A model generated the notes under the pieces. It worked only from the letters and a program-made list of their open reading frames with translations. It searched no databases and had not been told where the DNA came from. This document shows positions 15,065-23,709 of a DNA stretch of 36,259 nt, piece by piece (position 1 is the first letter of the stretch; each line of letters begins with the position of its first letter). The DNA is taken from the NCBI GenBank assembly GCA_013151445.1, contig JAADIG010000028.1, positions 1-36,259 of the forward strand, in the 5' to 3' direction. Made by a program: the position numbers and the translations under genes. The stretch comes from Actinomycetota bacterium (lineage in GTDB: Bacteria; Actinomycetota; Acidimicrobiia; Spongiisociales; UBA5794).

Positions 15065-16615
15065 TTACCCGGCGATCGTGATCGCGTGATCGTCACCCAG
15101 AGCGAGTTCCTCGACCGCTGCGGCAACAACACGAGGGTCGAACTGTGCACCCGAGCAATGACGCAGTTCGGCCAGTGACTCCGCCAACGGGACGCTCGCC
15201 TGATACGGCCGGTCCGTCGTCATTGCGGAATACGCGTCAGCGACGTGAAGTATCCGTGAGAACTCCGGGATAGCATCACCGCTGATCTTGCGCGGATACC
15301 CCGTTCCATCCCACCGCTCATGGGTCGAGAGCACGGCCTCAGCAACGTCGGGGTGCACAAAGCCACCCAACAGTTCGAAACCACGTTTCGGAAAGTCATG
15401 GATCGCGGACCAATCCTCGTCAGTTAGCGGTGACGTCTTGTAGAGAATGGAGTCTGGCAACCCGATCTTGCCGACGTCCGACAGCAAAGCGGCAACGGCG
15501 AGATGTTCGAGTCGGCCGGTAGACAGACCGAGGCGTGTACCAATCGCGATCGCAACCGCCTCTGTCCGCTCCGCACGAATCGCCAGCTGCGGATCGCGCA
15601 GTCGGATCACCCGAACGAGTACGTCAACGATCCCGGCACGGGTGCGCCGTGACGCGGTTTCGATACCCGCAACACCGGAGTCGACGACCCAGGCACTTCC
15701 ACCCAGTGTCGACCGGGCCACGAAGAGTGCCCGATCCGCGGCATCCACCAGATCATCGGTCGTCGATGCGTGCGACGGGGCGCCCGCGATGCCAACGCTG
15801 ACCGTCACCGATCCGACACCGCCAACGACGAGGCCCCGTACCGACTCTCGGATTCTCTCGGCCACCAGAAACGCACCATCAGGCGACGTCTCGGGGAGGA
15901 TGACGGCGAACTCGTCGCCGCCGGTCCGACAGGCGATATCTACCGATCGCACAACATCGCCGATAACGATTCCGATGTCCCGGATTACTCGGTCACCAGC
16001 GTCACGTCCGCGACGTCCATTGATGTCGTTCAGCCCATCGATGTCGACGATCAGTACCGAAACGGGGCGCCCATGCCGAAGTGCACGGTCGAGTTCCACA
16101 GTCAACCGATCGAAAAAGTACCCGCGCGAATGCAGACCGGTGAGGTAGTCGGTTGCCGCGACGTCGTGGAGTTGCTCGACCAGTTCCTCAACTTCCTTCG
16201 TCCGTTGCGCGTCGCGTCGGTGGAGACGCACAAGTTCGGAGAAGATGCCGCCCGCCAGGCGCGGATCGATGTAGTTGCCGGCACGCTGAACGGCGCCGAT
16301 CGCAATGTCGATATCTTCGGCAGTCTCCGAGGTTATGCCCATGGCACCAACCGAGATCGCTTCGCCGACACCAACAGCGCCATCAAGACAAGCAAGAAAT
16401 GGGACCCCGGCCTGGCTGAGTCCCGGTCCAATCGTCGCGATCGCATCCGCAGCAAGAACTGCCAGGTCGATGTTGTGCTCGACAACAGCATCCCCGACCA
16501 CACCGACCGAAGCATCCACCAGAGAAACGGTTCGTGTGGAATCCGAAAGATAGTCACTGAAAGCCGCCGCGGCGCTTGGATTGAATCCGATAAGAAGAAG
16601 ACTATGTATTTTCAT
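15065..16615 (-). CDS. GGDEF diguanylate cyclase with degenerate HD-GYP domain
   Basis: A 516-residue regulator. Residues 1-125 resemble a receiver domain without clear phosphorylation site; a short coiled linker (about 128-152) leads to a GGDEF domain (155-310) with intact active site GGDEF 232-236 and product-inhibition site R223-x-x-D226 five residues ahead. It should make c-di-GMP. Residues about 325-510 form an HD-GYP domain that keeps the signature HERWDGTGYP (432-441) but has lost metal ligands: the first His is Arg347, the HD dyad reads S379-D380, HP reads F408-P409, and HHE reads T431-H-E. It is probably not a phosphodiesterase. ATG 16615 (MKIHSLLLIG) is chosen; ATG 16636 is possible. 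Last of the minus-strand series from nadE. Confidence 0.88.
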   Translation of the reverse strand: MKIHSLLLIGFNPSAAAAFSDYLSDSTRTVSLVDASVGVVGDAVVEHNIDLAVLAADAIATIGPGLSQAGVPFLACLDGAVGVGEAISVGAMGITSETAEDIDIAIGAVQRAGNYIDPRLAGGIFSELVRLHRRDAQRTKEVEELVEQLHDVAATDYLTGLHSRGYFFDRLTVELDRALRHGRPVSVLIVDIDGLNDINGRRGRDAGDRVIRDIGIVIGDVVRSVDIACRTGGDEFAVILPETSPDGAFLVAERIRESVRGLVVGGVGSVTVSVGIAGAPSHASTTDDLVDAADRALFVARSTLGGSAWVVDSGVAGIETASRRTRAGIVDVLVRVIRLRDPQLAIRAERTEAVAIAIGTRLGLSTGRLEHLAVAALLSDVGKIGLPDSILYKTSPLTDEDWSAIHDFPKRGFELLGGFVHPDVAEAVLSTHERWDGTGYPRKISGDAIPEFSRILHVADAYSAMTTDRPYQASVPLAESLAELRHCSGAQFDPRVVAAAVEELALGDDHAITIAG

Positions 16616-16707
16616 CCGTAGCCAAACCATCGGCATCGGCGACGCAGATTCTTTAGATCATTCGCGGGTTTCTTGACAAGCGACGTCCACCCAGTCCGGG
16701 CGACCCG

Positions 16708-17217
16708 TTAACTGCCGAGGAGATCAGTGCCGAAGGACGCAAAAGGACCGAGAAAGGTCACCTTGATTCCGTCCTCAAGAGCCAGAAGGTAGTTCTCTGC
16801 AAGAGCGGCCTTCTGCTCATCAGTCGGGTCCTCGGCCAGTACCGCGTCTGCGGCCTCCTGAGTATCCACGATGTGCGCTTCGAGAATCGGCGGGAAGGCC
16901 TCGATCACGTCCTGGGTAATGCCGAGAAGATCGATGTCGGTCAATGAGGTGTAGGTGGTTGGGTCAAGAAGGACAACCACGATATCGCCGTCCGCCCCAT
17001 CGATTCGTTTGACGATCGAATATCCGATCTCGTCGGGGATCGCAAAGGTCGTGCTCGTCGTCGTCACCACCACAGCGTCTTCGACACCTGTCTGTGCCGG
17101 TGCCAGGGTGGTGAGGGTAGGACTCACCGTCGAGGAAATCGCTTCATCGCTGTTGGAGCATGCCGCAAAAACGAGCAAAAGGAGAGACAACATTACGAGC
17201 AAGCGGGGCAGCTTCAT
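16708..17217 (-). CDS. Secreted lipoprotein, function unknown
   Basis: A 169-residue product with a clear lipoprotein signal: KLPRLLVMLSLLLLVFAAC with the lipidated Cys at 20. A Thr/Ser/Val-rich linker (about 21-58) follows, then a small domain of about 110 residues with acidic helices (EAADAVLAEDPTDEQKAAL). No family is recognised and no cysteines remain in the mature domain. It lies 25 nt below the hypothetical gene on the same strand and so probably belongs to the same transcript as the class IV aminotransferase. Confidence 0.82.
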   Translation of the reverse strand: MKLPRLLVMLSLLLLVFAACSNSDEAISSTVSPTLTTLAPAQTGVEDAVVVTTTSTTFAIPDEIGYSIVKRIDGADGDIVVVLLDPTTYTSLTDIDLLGITQDVIEAFPPILEAHIVDTQEAADAVLAEDPTDEQKAALAENYLLALEDGIKVTFLGPFASFGTDLLGS

Positions 17218-17242
17218 GATCGCACTCTACCTTTCGTACAAA

Positions 17243-17683
17243 TTAGGTGCCCGCCTCTGGTGAAGCGGCTGTTTTCCACTCTGTATATGTGACTCCTTCA
17301 AGCCACGGTTGGTTATATACCAGCCGAAACCGGTGCTGCACCTGAGCAAAAAGCTCGGGTGTCGGACCGGAACGCAGACCATGCTGAGCAAGCTCAAGCG
17401 TCGGTCTCCACGCCGGTCCCCCAAGAGCTATATCGACACGTGTTCGCCAGTCTTCAGCATCATCGACGCGAGAATTCGAGGAGTCGATCCAGAACAGTTG
17501 CAGTTTGGTTGCTGCTCGCACACAGCGCCGCACACCGCGGGCGGTCTCTCTATCCGGTTTCTCGGCATCGAAAAGCTCGCCTGCCCAGTCGTGAATCGTG
17601 GAATTGCTCCAACTCGTTGGATCCATAACAACCGCGCTGTAGAGCTCGTCGATCCGATCCAACAACCGGTCAATGTCGATCAC
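17243..17683 (-). CDS. Hypothetical protein coupled to the class IV aminotransferase
   Basis: A 146-residue soluble, largely helical protein, starting at GTG 17683 and overlapping the aminotransferase stop by 4 nt (GTGA). Visible features are an N-terminal acidic helix (IDIDRLLDRIDELYSAV), a central helix with an Arg cluster (ETARGVRRCVRAATKLQLFW) and a C-terminal WRPTLELAQ...FAQVQHRFRLVY segment. I recognise no domain. The tight overlap suggests a shared role with the upstream gene, but nothing in the sequence says which. Confidence 0.8.
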   Translation of the reverse strand: MIDIDRLLDRIDELYSAVVMDPTSWSNSTIHDWAGELFDAEKPDRETARGVRRCVRAATKLQLFWIDSSNSRVDDAEDWRTRVDIALGGPAWRPTLELAQHGLRSGPTPELFAQVQHRFRLVYNQPWLEGVTYTEWKTAASPEAGT

Positions 17684-18528
17684 GGCCGCACCAAACCCAA
17701 CTCGGCGGCGACCAGATCCCGAAACCCCATCTGGAGCTGGTTCGTCACCGGTCCCGCCAGGTAGCGACGATCACCGACCGCCACCACGGGCAAGATCTCG
17801 CGTACCGTCGACATCACGAACACCTCGTCGGCCTCTGCAAGACGATCCATGACAAACACCCCCTCCACGATTGTGATGCCTGCACCACGGGCAACCTCGA
17901 CGATCGCGGCCCGAGTGATCGATGCGAGGATTCCATGTCCAAGGGCCGGCGTTTCGAGCACACCCTGACGTATCCATCCAATCGAATACGTTGGCCCCTC
18001 CAGGACATGGTTGTGGCTACCGACAAGCAGGGCATCGTCGAAACCTGCGGCCTTCGCCGACTGTGTGGCGGCCACGTTCGGCCCGTACGACATCGTCTTG
18101 GCACCGGTGAGCTCGGAGTCGGTTCCATCGGAATGCCACGGGGCACGTACCGGAAGCAGTGTCAATGCCGTTGGTATTCCGGGAAGCGGTTCCGCCGTCA
18201 CGATCGTCTTCGAGTTCGTTCCCAAGATGGCGGGGTTGGTCCCACCGGTCACGAACACTCGCACAACGGCGTCCCCGGAAGCGGATGCGCGGTTGTCGAC
18301 CCAACCGGCAATCACGGACGGATCGACCGTCGGGATCTTCAAAGACTGGGCGCTCGCCACCAGCCGCTCAATGTGCTCGCGGGACCGGAACACTCTTCCG
18401 CTGTATGACCGCATGCCCTCGAAACAGCCGTAGCCACGTTGAAACCCTATATCGAATACCGAGACGGTGGCGGCCTCCGGTGCGACGGGCTCACCGTTGA
18501 TGAGTACGTCCCAGGGTGGTGCACCCAC
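17680..18528 (-). CDS. PLP-dependent aminotransferase class IV (branched-chain aminotransferase or aminodeoxychorismate lyase)
   Basis: A 282-residue fold-type IV PLP enzyme. Seen: VSVFDIGFQRGYGCFEGMRSY (the D-x-G-x-x-x-G-x-G-x-F-E block), the PLP lysine in TGAKTMSYGPNVAA, the cofactor-binding Glu in HNHVLEGPTYSIGWI, and the phosphate loop LGHGILASITRAAIVE, ending with EADEVFVMSTVREILPVV. Length and the LNGxxV start fit either a branched-chain/D-amino acid transaminase or PabC-type lyase for folate; the sequence does not settle it. GTG 18528 is chosen as start because it begins 5 nt after the nadE stop and directly precedes the conserved strand; the longer frame antisense to nadE is rejected. 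Confidence 0.87.
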   Translation of the reverse strand: MGAPPWDVLINGEPVAPEAATVSVFDIGFQRGYGCFEGMRSYSGRVFRSREHIERLVASAQSLKIPTVDPSVIAGWVDNRASASGDAVVRVFVTGGTNPAILGTNSKTIVTAEPLPGIPTALTLLPVRAPWHSDGTDSELTGAKTMSYGPNVAATQSAKAAGFDDALLVGSHNHVLEGPTYSIGWIRQGVLETPALGHGILASITRAAIVEVARGAGITIVEGVFVMDRLAEADEVFVMSTVREILPVVAVGDRRYLAGPVTNQLQMGFRDLVAAELGLVRP

Positions 18529-18532
18529 GGCG

Positions 18533-20233
18533 CTAGCCCCTGAACCTATTGACGATCGGCAAACGTCGGTCCCGACCGAATGCCTTCTCGGTGATCCTGA
18601 CACCGGGGGCTGATTGGCGCCGCTTGTATTCGTTGCGGTCGACAAGCGCCGTAATCCGGTGCACCGTGTCAACGTCGAAACCGTCGGCAACAATCGAGTC
18701 GACCGGGGCATCGTGCTCGACATACCGGATAAGGATCTGGTCAAGGATCCCGTAATCGGGAAGCGAGTCGGAGTCGCGTTGGTCCGGGCGAAGCTCGGCG
18801 GACGGCGGTTTGTCGATGATGGTGCTCGGAATCACCTCTTGTTGTTTGTTACGCCATCGCGCCAGTTCGTAAACCGTTGTTTTCAGCACATCCTTCAGCA
18901 CGGCGTACCCGCCCGCCATATCCCCATAGAGGGTCGCATATCCGACAGCCATTTCCGACTTGTTCCCGGTTGCAGCAACAAGACCGCCGAACTTATTTGA
19001 TACCGCCATCACAACGGCTCCTCGGATACGGGCCTGGAGATTCTCCTCCGCGACGTTCTCCTCCGTGTCAGCGAACGTCGGTTCGAGCGTCGTCAGGAAG
19101 GACGAGAAGATGCCCTCGATCGGAATCTCGTCGCACCGCATACCAAGTCGGCGCGCCAGGTCGATCGAGTCGGCAACCGATCCCGGTGACGAATACCGGG
19201 TTGGCATGGTGATTCCCCAGACGGCCTCAGGTCCGAGGGCGTCAACAGCAATCGCCGCAGTCAGCGCCGAGTCGATGCCCCCCGAGAGACCCACGATCAA
19301 CGTCGAGAACCCGCTCTTGAGAACATAGTCCTGCAAACCTGCAACTAACGCCTTGTATATCTCCGCCGGTTCTTCAAGCTCCGGCCAGATCTCCGGCGCG
19401 TCGAGTTCCACTCGGGTACGGCTCGGAGGCGTAACAACACCCACATCGGCCGAAGTGTCCGTGGCAGTGTCGACCTCGATGTCGAGGCAAAAGAAATGTT
19501 CAATGAACTGGGGACTACGTGCAACAATCTCACCCGAGGCGTCGAACACCATCGAGTCGCCGTCGAACACGAGTTCATCCTGACCACCCACCATGTTGAG
19601 GTACACGACCGGAACCCGGCTGGTGCGAGCTTGGTGTGCCAGCAGATCACGACGATCGTCACGTTTGCCGCGATGAAACGGCGACCCGTTGATGTTGACA
19701 AGGATCTCGGCACCCGCCGCCACTTGCTTCGTCGGCGGACCATCCGGCGACCAGATGTCTTCACAAACTGAGACACCTACGGTGATTCCCGCAACATCCC
19801 AGACCGCCGCGGCATGCGAACCTGCATCGAAGTAACGGGCTTCGTCAAAGACTCCATAGTTGGGAAGCAGGACCTTGTGGTAGATGCCCTTGATCTCGCC
19901 ACCTTGGAGCAGTGCCGCCGCGTTCGCGACCGACCGTGGCTGGCTGTCCTCATCGGGTAGACCAAGCGCCCTGTCAACGAAGCCGACCACCGTCACAGTC
20001 TCCCCGGAGGCCGCCGCGAGTCGATGCAGCAATGCCAGATTCTCTTCGACGAAGGATTCCCGAAGGACAAGATCCTCCGGCGGGTAACCAGTCGTGACGA
20101 GCTCTGGGAGGGCGAGCAGATCAGCGCCACACTCCTCGGCGCGGCGCATCGCGGCGAGAATGAGTTGCTCGTTCTTGGCAAAGTCACCGACCGTCGGATT
20201 GATCTGGGCGCCGGCGACGCGAATGGACTTCAT
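18533..20233 (-). CDS. nadE: Glutamine-dependent NAD+ synthetase
   Basis: Amidates deamido-NAD+ to NAD+ using glutamine as ammonia source. The 566-residue enzyme has an N-terminal nitrilase-type glutaminase domain with the triad Glu44 (LALPELVTTGYPPEDL), Lys120 (IYHKVLLPNYGVFDE) and Cys157 (GVSVCEDIW), and a C-terminal synthetase domain starting at about 295 with the ATP pyrophosphatase loop GLSGGIDSA (315-323), GITMPTRYSS, ATGNKSEMAVGYATLYGD and KPPSAELRPDQRDSDSLPDY. It is followed after 4 nt by the class IV aminotransferase and preceded by the GCS2-type ligase 30 nt away, so a shared transcript is likely. Confidence 0.97.
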   Translation of the reverse strand: MKSIRVAGAQINPTVGDFAKNEQLILAAMRRAEECGADLLALPELVTTGYPPEDLVLRESFVEENLALLHRLAAASGETVTVVGFVDRALGLPDEDSQPRSVANAAALLQGGEIKGIYHKVLLPNYGVFDEARYFDAGSHAAAVWDVAGITVGVSVCEDIWSPDGPPTKQVAAGAEILVNINGSPFHRGKRDDRRDLLAHQARTSRVPVVYLNMVGGQDELVFDGDSMVFDASGEIVARSPQFIEHFFCLDIEVDTATDTSADVGVVTPPSRTRVELDAPEIWPELEEPAEIYKALVAGLQDYVLKSGFSTLIVGLSGGIDSALTAAIAVDALGPEAVWGITMPTRYSSPGSVADSIDLARRLGMRCDEIPIEGIFSSFLTTLEPTFADTEENVAEENLQARIRGAVVMAVSNKFGGLVAATGNKSEMAVGYATLYGDMAGGYAVLKDVLKTTVYELARWRNKQQEVIPSTIIDKPPSAELRPDQRDSDSLPDYGILDQILIRYVEHDAPVDSIVADGFDVDTVHRITALVDRNEYKRRQSAPGVRITEKAFGRDRRLPIVNRFRG

Positions 20234-20263
20234 GACGAAATGATAACCATCGAACCGGTCGAG

Positions 20264-21400
20264 CTAACCGACGTTGGCGGTCTCAGTGATCAGCCAATCA
20301 ACAACATCTATGAGTGCCTCTTCGTCGCTGGCACCGGAGGCGGTTGCCGATTCGAAGATCGAGAGCTGCCGATCGGCGCTGGTGCCACGCTCGATGATGG
20401 TCCGCACATGCAGCATCTCTTTTGTACAGCCCAGTTCCTCGGCGCCAGCCGAGACGAGATCGATGAGCTCCTCCATCAGTTCGGCGTAGGGCACGAGGGT
20501 GCTGCGACCGAAGTCGATCAGCGACTCTCCGACACCGTATCGTTGCGCACGCCAGGTGTTTTCGCTCAGCAACATGCGCGAGTACAGCCGCCACCGTTGG
20601 TTGTGGATGCGTCGTTCGTACAACATGTACAGGAGCGACTGGTACATGGCCGCTACCGCCATGGAGTCATCAATCGACGTACAGATATCGGATGCCCGCA
20701 TCTCCAACGTCGGATACCGTGCCGACGGGCGAAGATCCCACCACAGCTTGGTCGCATCCTCGATGACCCCTGCGTCGACCAGCACCCGGACATGGCGCTG
20801 ATAATCGGCCCACGAACCGAATTCGTCGGGAATCCCGGTTCGGGGTACGGCCCGGAACACCGATGTTCGATAACTCTTGAGACCCGTGTCGGTCCCCTGC
20901 CAGAACGGCGACGAGGTAGACATGGCCAGGAGGTGAGGCATGAAATAGAGGACCTGGTTCATGAGATCGATCCGTAGATCCTCGTCCTCGATGCCAACGT
21001 GTACATGCATGCCGCAGATCAACAGCCTCCGAACGACACCACCGAGTGCCTTGGCGAGAACGTTGTAACGCTCCTTGTCGGTGTGGCGCTGATCACCCCA
21101 GATGGCGAACGGGTGGGTCGAAGCGGAAATCGGGGCGAGCCCATAGTCGGCAGTGACATCAACGATCGCGGTGCGGAGCCGAGCGAGGTCCTGTCTTGCC
21201 TCGCCAACATCGGCGCAGACCTTGGTCCCGACCTCGATCTGGGATCGGAGAAACTCAGGGCTCACTTGCCCGTGGAGGATCTCCTCACAGGCACGCATGA
21301 GGCCCTCTGGCAAGTCTTGCACAAGATTCCGTGTCTCCCGATCCACAATGAGGTATTCCTCTTCAATACCGATCGTGAAACTGGGCCGCTGCGTCGTCAT
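20264..21400 (-). CDS. Carboxylate-amine ligase, glutamate-cysteine ligase family 2 (YbdK type)
   Basis: A 378-residue ATP-dependent ligase of the GCS2 family, which joins glutamate to cysteine or a related amine. Seen: FTIGIEEEYLIVD with the Glu-rich metal site, VGTKVCADVGEA, SASTHPFAIW, CGMHVHVGIED (the H-V-H-V motif), STSSPFWQGTDTGLKSYR and LWWDLRPSARYPTLEMRASD. E. coli YbdK has weak gamma-glutamylcysteine activity and actinobacterial homologues serve several thiol or ergothioneine-type pathways, so the exact product is open. ATG 21400 is preferred because GGAGGAAGGG stands just upstream; the 11-codon extension has none. Followed by nadE after 30 nt. Confidence 0.9.
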   Translation of the reverse strand: MTTQRPSFTIGIEEEYLIVDRETRNLVQDLPEGLMRACEEILHGQVSPEFLRSQIEVGTKVCADVGEARQDLARLRTAIVDVTADYGLAPISASTHPFAIWGDQRHTDKERYNVLAKALGGVVRRLLICGMHVHVGIEDEDLRIDLMNQVLYFMPHLLAMSTSSPFWQGTDTGLKSYRTSVFRAVPRTGIPDEFGSWADYQRHVRVLVDAGVIEDATKLWWDLRPSARYPTLEMRASDICTSIDDSMAVAAMYQSLLYMLYERRIHNQRWRLYSRMLLSENTWRAQRYGVGESLIDFGRSTLVPYAELMEELIDLVSAGAEELGCTKEMLHVRTIIERGTSADRQLSIFESATASGASDEEALIDVVDWLITETANVG

Positions 21401-21513
21401 TGCCCTTCCTCCATTTTGACCGGTCACCAACATACAGAGTTCGGGTACCCACCGCAGCCCGATCCCGACCCCCGGTTACCCAAGAAGCCAGATATGTGCC
21501 GTGTGCCGCCTGC

Positions 21514-22539
21514 TCACTCGATGATGTAGAGACCCTCTGTGGTCAGCGCATCGACCATGACCTCAACGTCATCGACATTCACTGACACGGTGAGGATGCC
21601 GCCACCACCGTAGGGTGCGTGTCGCATCTGGATATCTCGAATATCGGCCGATGAGCGCTGGAATGCCTGCCCAACACGGGCAAGCTCGCCGGGGCGGTCC
21701 GCCAGGGCGACGCGGATGGCGCCAATGGGTGCCCCAAGGTCTCTGCGAGCCGCCTGGGCTTGCGACAATCGATCAGCAATGGCATCAACGTCACCGCTCT
21801 CAATCACCGAGAGCATCTCATCGAGACGCACACGAAAGGCAGTCACGCTCTCAGCTATCACATCAGCGTTGGCGACCAGGACCTCTTTCCAGAAATCCGG
21901 TGAGGATCCCGCGACCCTGGTCAAGTCACGGAACGAACCGGCCGCCAGCTCCAACGATCGGGAATCGTTCGATACAAGGTCCATCAGCGTCGACGCGATC
22001 AGATGTGGCAGGTGTGACACCACTCCGACCGCCCGATCATGCTCGGCTGCGGACATGAGCAGTACTCGAGCACCGACTGCTTCAATGACTGCTGTGACGG
22101 CGGCGAGATCATCTGGCGAGGCACCGTCGGTTGTGACGACCCAGGCGGCCCCACGGAAGAGTGCCGCGGTGGCAGCGTCGGGTCCCGATACCTCGCGTCC
22201 CGCCATTGGATGTGTGCCTACAAAGTGCGCCAGCGTCGATGATTCGAGGATCGGAGACTTCACGGATGCCACGTCCATGACGAGCACATCAGTTTCCAAG
22301 TCCTCCAAGAGCGAACGAATCGCACTCGGAGGTGCCGCCAAGATGACAACGTCCGGCTCGGCGTCCAGGACGGCTTGAGGACCAGAAACGGCGACGTCGA
22401 TCGCACCGCAGACTCGTGCGGTAGCAAGAGCCTCGGGGTCAGCGTCCCAGCCGGTTCTGGTCCATCCGGCCTGACCGAGAGCCAACCCGATCGATGCACC
22501 GATGAGTCCGGTGCCAATGATTCCAACGTGTGACGCCAT
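21514..22539 (-). CDS. tyrA: Prephenate dehydrogenase (TyrA) with C-terminal ACT-like domain
   Basis: Oxidatively decarboxylates prephenate to 4-hydroxyphenylpyruvate, committing to tyrosine. The 341-residue product has the NAD-binding start VGIIGTGLIGASIGLAL, the active-site strand VDVMDVASVKSPI-like segment (VLVMDVASVKSPIL), FVGTHPMAGREVSGP and the catalytic-helix VSHLPHLIAS, typical of the bacterial TyrA family. Residues about 270-341 (IGAIRVALADRPGELARVGQ, then GGILTVSVN) look like an ACT domain, the usual place for tyrosine feedback. It starts 3 nt after the aroF stop, forming an aroF-tyrA unit. Confidence 0.94.
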   Translation of the reverse strand: MASHVGIIGTGLIGASIGLALGQAGWTRTGWDADPEALATARVCGAIDVAVSGPQAVLDAEPDVVILAAPPSAIRSLLEDLETDVLVMDVASVKSPILESSTLAHFVGTHPMAGREVSGPDAATAALFRGAAWVVTTDGASPDDLAAVTAVIEAVGARVLLMSAAEHDRAVGVVSHLPHLIASTLMDLVSNDSRSLELAAGSFRDLTRVAGSSPDFWKEVLVANADVIAESVTAFRVRLDEMLSVIESGDVDAIADRLSQAQAARRDLGAPIGAIRVALADRPGELARVGQAFQRSSADIRDIQMRHAPYGGGGILTVSVNVDDVEVMVDALTTEGLYIIE

Positions 22540-22542
22540 TGT

Positions 22543-23589
22543 CTACAGCTTCAATCCCATGACATCCGCAAGAGCTCTGACATCATCCATGAGTGCGGAG
22601 AACTCCGCGGGGACAATCGCCTGGGCACCGTCAACAAGCGCCATCTCCGGTTCGGCATGCACATCAATCATGGCACCGTGGGCGCGAGCAGCGACCGCGA
22701 CACGCGTCAGGGGTGCGACGAGTTCCCGCCGGCCACCCGAATGCGACGGATCGACAATCACGGGAAGATGCGAGAGTTGGTGCAGCACCGGTACCGCGGA
22801 GATATCAAGGGTATTCCTCGTCGACGTCTCGAAGGTGCGGATGCCTCGTTCACAAAGGATGACGTTGTGGTTGCCCTCCTTGTAGATGTACTCGGCGGCG
22901 TTGAGCCACTCTTCAATGGTTGCGGTGAATCCACGTTTCAACAACACCGGTTTTGCCTGTTTACCGAGTTCGGCGAGGAGCGTGAAGTTGGCCATGTTGC
23001 GGGTACCGACGCGGATAAGGTCAGCATAGGATGCAACCAGTTCAACGTCGCGAGGGTCAACGACCTCAGCAACGAACGGCATACCGAACTCCTCGCGGGC
23101 CTCGGCAAGCAGCTGCAGACCTTGTTCGCCGAGGCCTTGGAAGCTATACGGCGACGTGCGCGGCTTGAAGGCGTCGCCGCGCAGGATACGCGCACCGGCC
23201 CTGTGAACGGCCTCAGCAGAAGTGAACAACTGGTCGCGAGTCTCAACCGCACACGGCCCGGCAATCATCGCAAAGTTGTCACCACCGACCAGCACATCGC
23301 CGACACTCACCACCGTATCGTCGGACCGAAAGTCGCGGGACACGAATTTGAACGACTGCAACACCGGGACGGCGCTCTCGACCCCACCCATTGCCTCCCA
23401 CGGCAGGGTCGCCAGGGTCGCCGGGTCTCCGAGTGCACCGATGACAGTACGGGTCTTGCCAGCAGAGACATGGGCCTCCGCACCGGCACCCTCGAGACGG
23501 TCGATCACACGTCGCGTGTCCTCATCGGTTGCGTCTCTCCCCATCACGATGATCAACGAACCGTCTCCGGGTGTGTTTCGGCTTGTCAC
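22543..23589 (-). CDS. aroF: 3-deoxy-7-phosphoheptulonate synthase (DAHP synthase, type I-beta)
   Basis: Condenses phosphoenolpyruvate with erythrose 4-phosphate, the first step of the shikimate pathway. The 348-residue enzyme has an N-terminal ferredoxin-like regulatory domain (about 12-75, IIVMGRDATDEDTRRVIDRL), as in Thermotoga DAHPS, then the barrel with metal and substrate residues in place: GPCAVE (Cys113), FKPRTSPYSFQGLGE (Lys142, Arg144), LLKRGF (Lys218), DPSHSGGRR (His283), Asp309 in IDVH and Asp320 in ALVDG. It is therefore the catalytically competent copy, in contrast to the degenerate domain at 2085-3161. Start GTG 23589 follows AAAAGGA. No attenuator-like terminator lies upstream. 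Divergent from the SDR gene. Confidence 0.96.
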   Translation of the reverse strand: MTSRNTPGDGSLIIVMGRDATDEDTRRVIDRLEGAGAEAHVSAGKTRTVIGALGDPATLATLPWEAMGGVESAVPVLQSFKFVSRDFRSDDTVVSVGDVLVGGDNFAMIAGPCAVETRDQLFTSAEAVHRAGARILRGDAFKPRTSPYSFQGLGEQGLQLLAEAREEFGMPFVAEVVDPRDVELVASYADLIRVGTRNMANFTLLAELGKQAKPVLLKRGFTATIEEWLNAAEYIYKEGNHNVILCERGIRTFETSTRNTLDISAVPVLHQLSHLPVIVDPSHSGGRRELVAPLTRVAVAARAHGAMIDVHAEPEMALVDGAQAIVPAEFSALMDDVRALADVMGLKL

Positions 23590-23709
23590 ATTCTCAATCC
23601 TTTTAGAGCGGCAATGTTAGCGCCGCGAATCCGACGCCCAGGAGGGCCATCGCCGGGGGCCGCGACCTGATCGGGTTCGAAGTTCCCCACCGCAGTAGGC
23701 TGGATCGCC

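Noticed and set aside
23586-23709. 41-codon frame upstream of aroF (from ATG at about 23711) whose stop overlaps the aroF start
   Set aside because: It has no ribosome binding site, overlaps the start of the SDR gene on the other strand, has no Phe/Tyr/Trp run and no terminator follows, so it is not a leader peptide.
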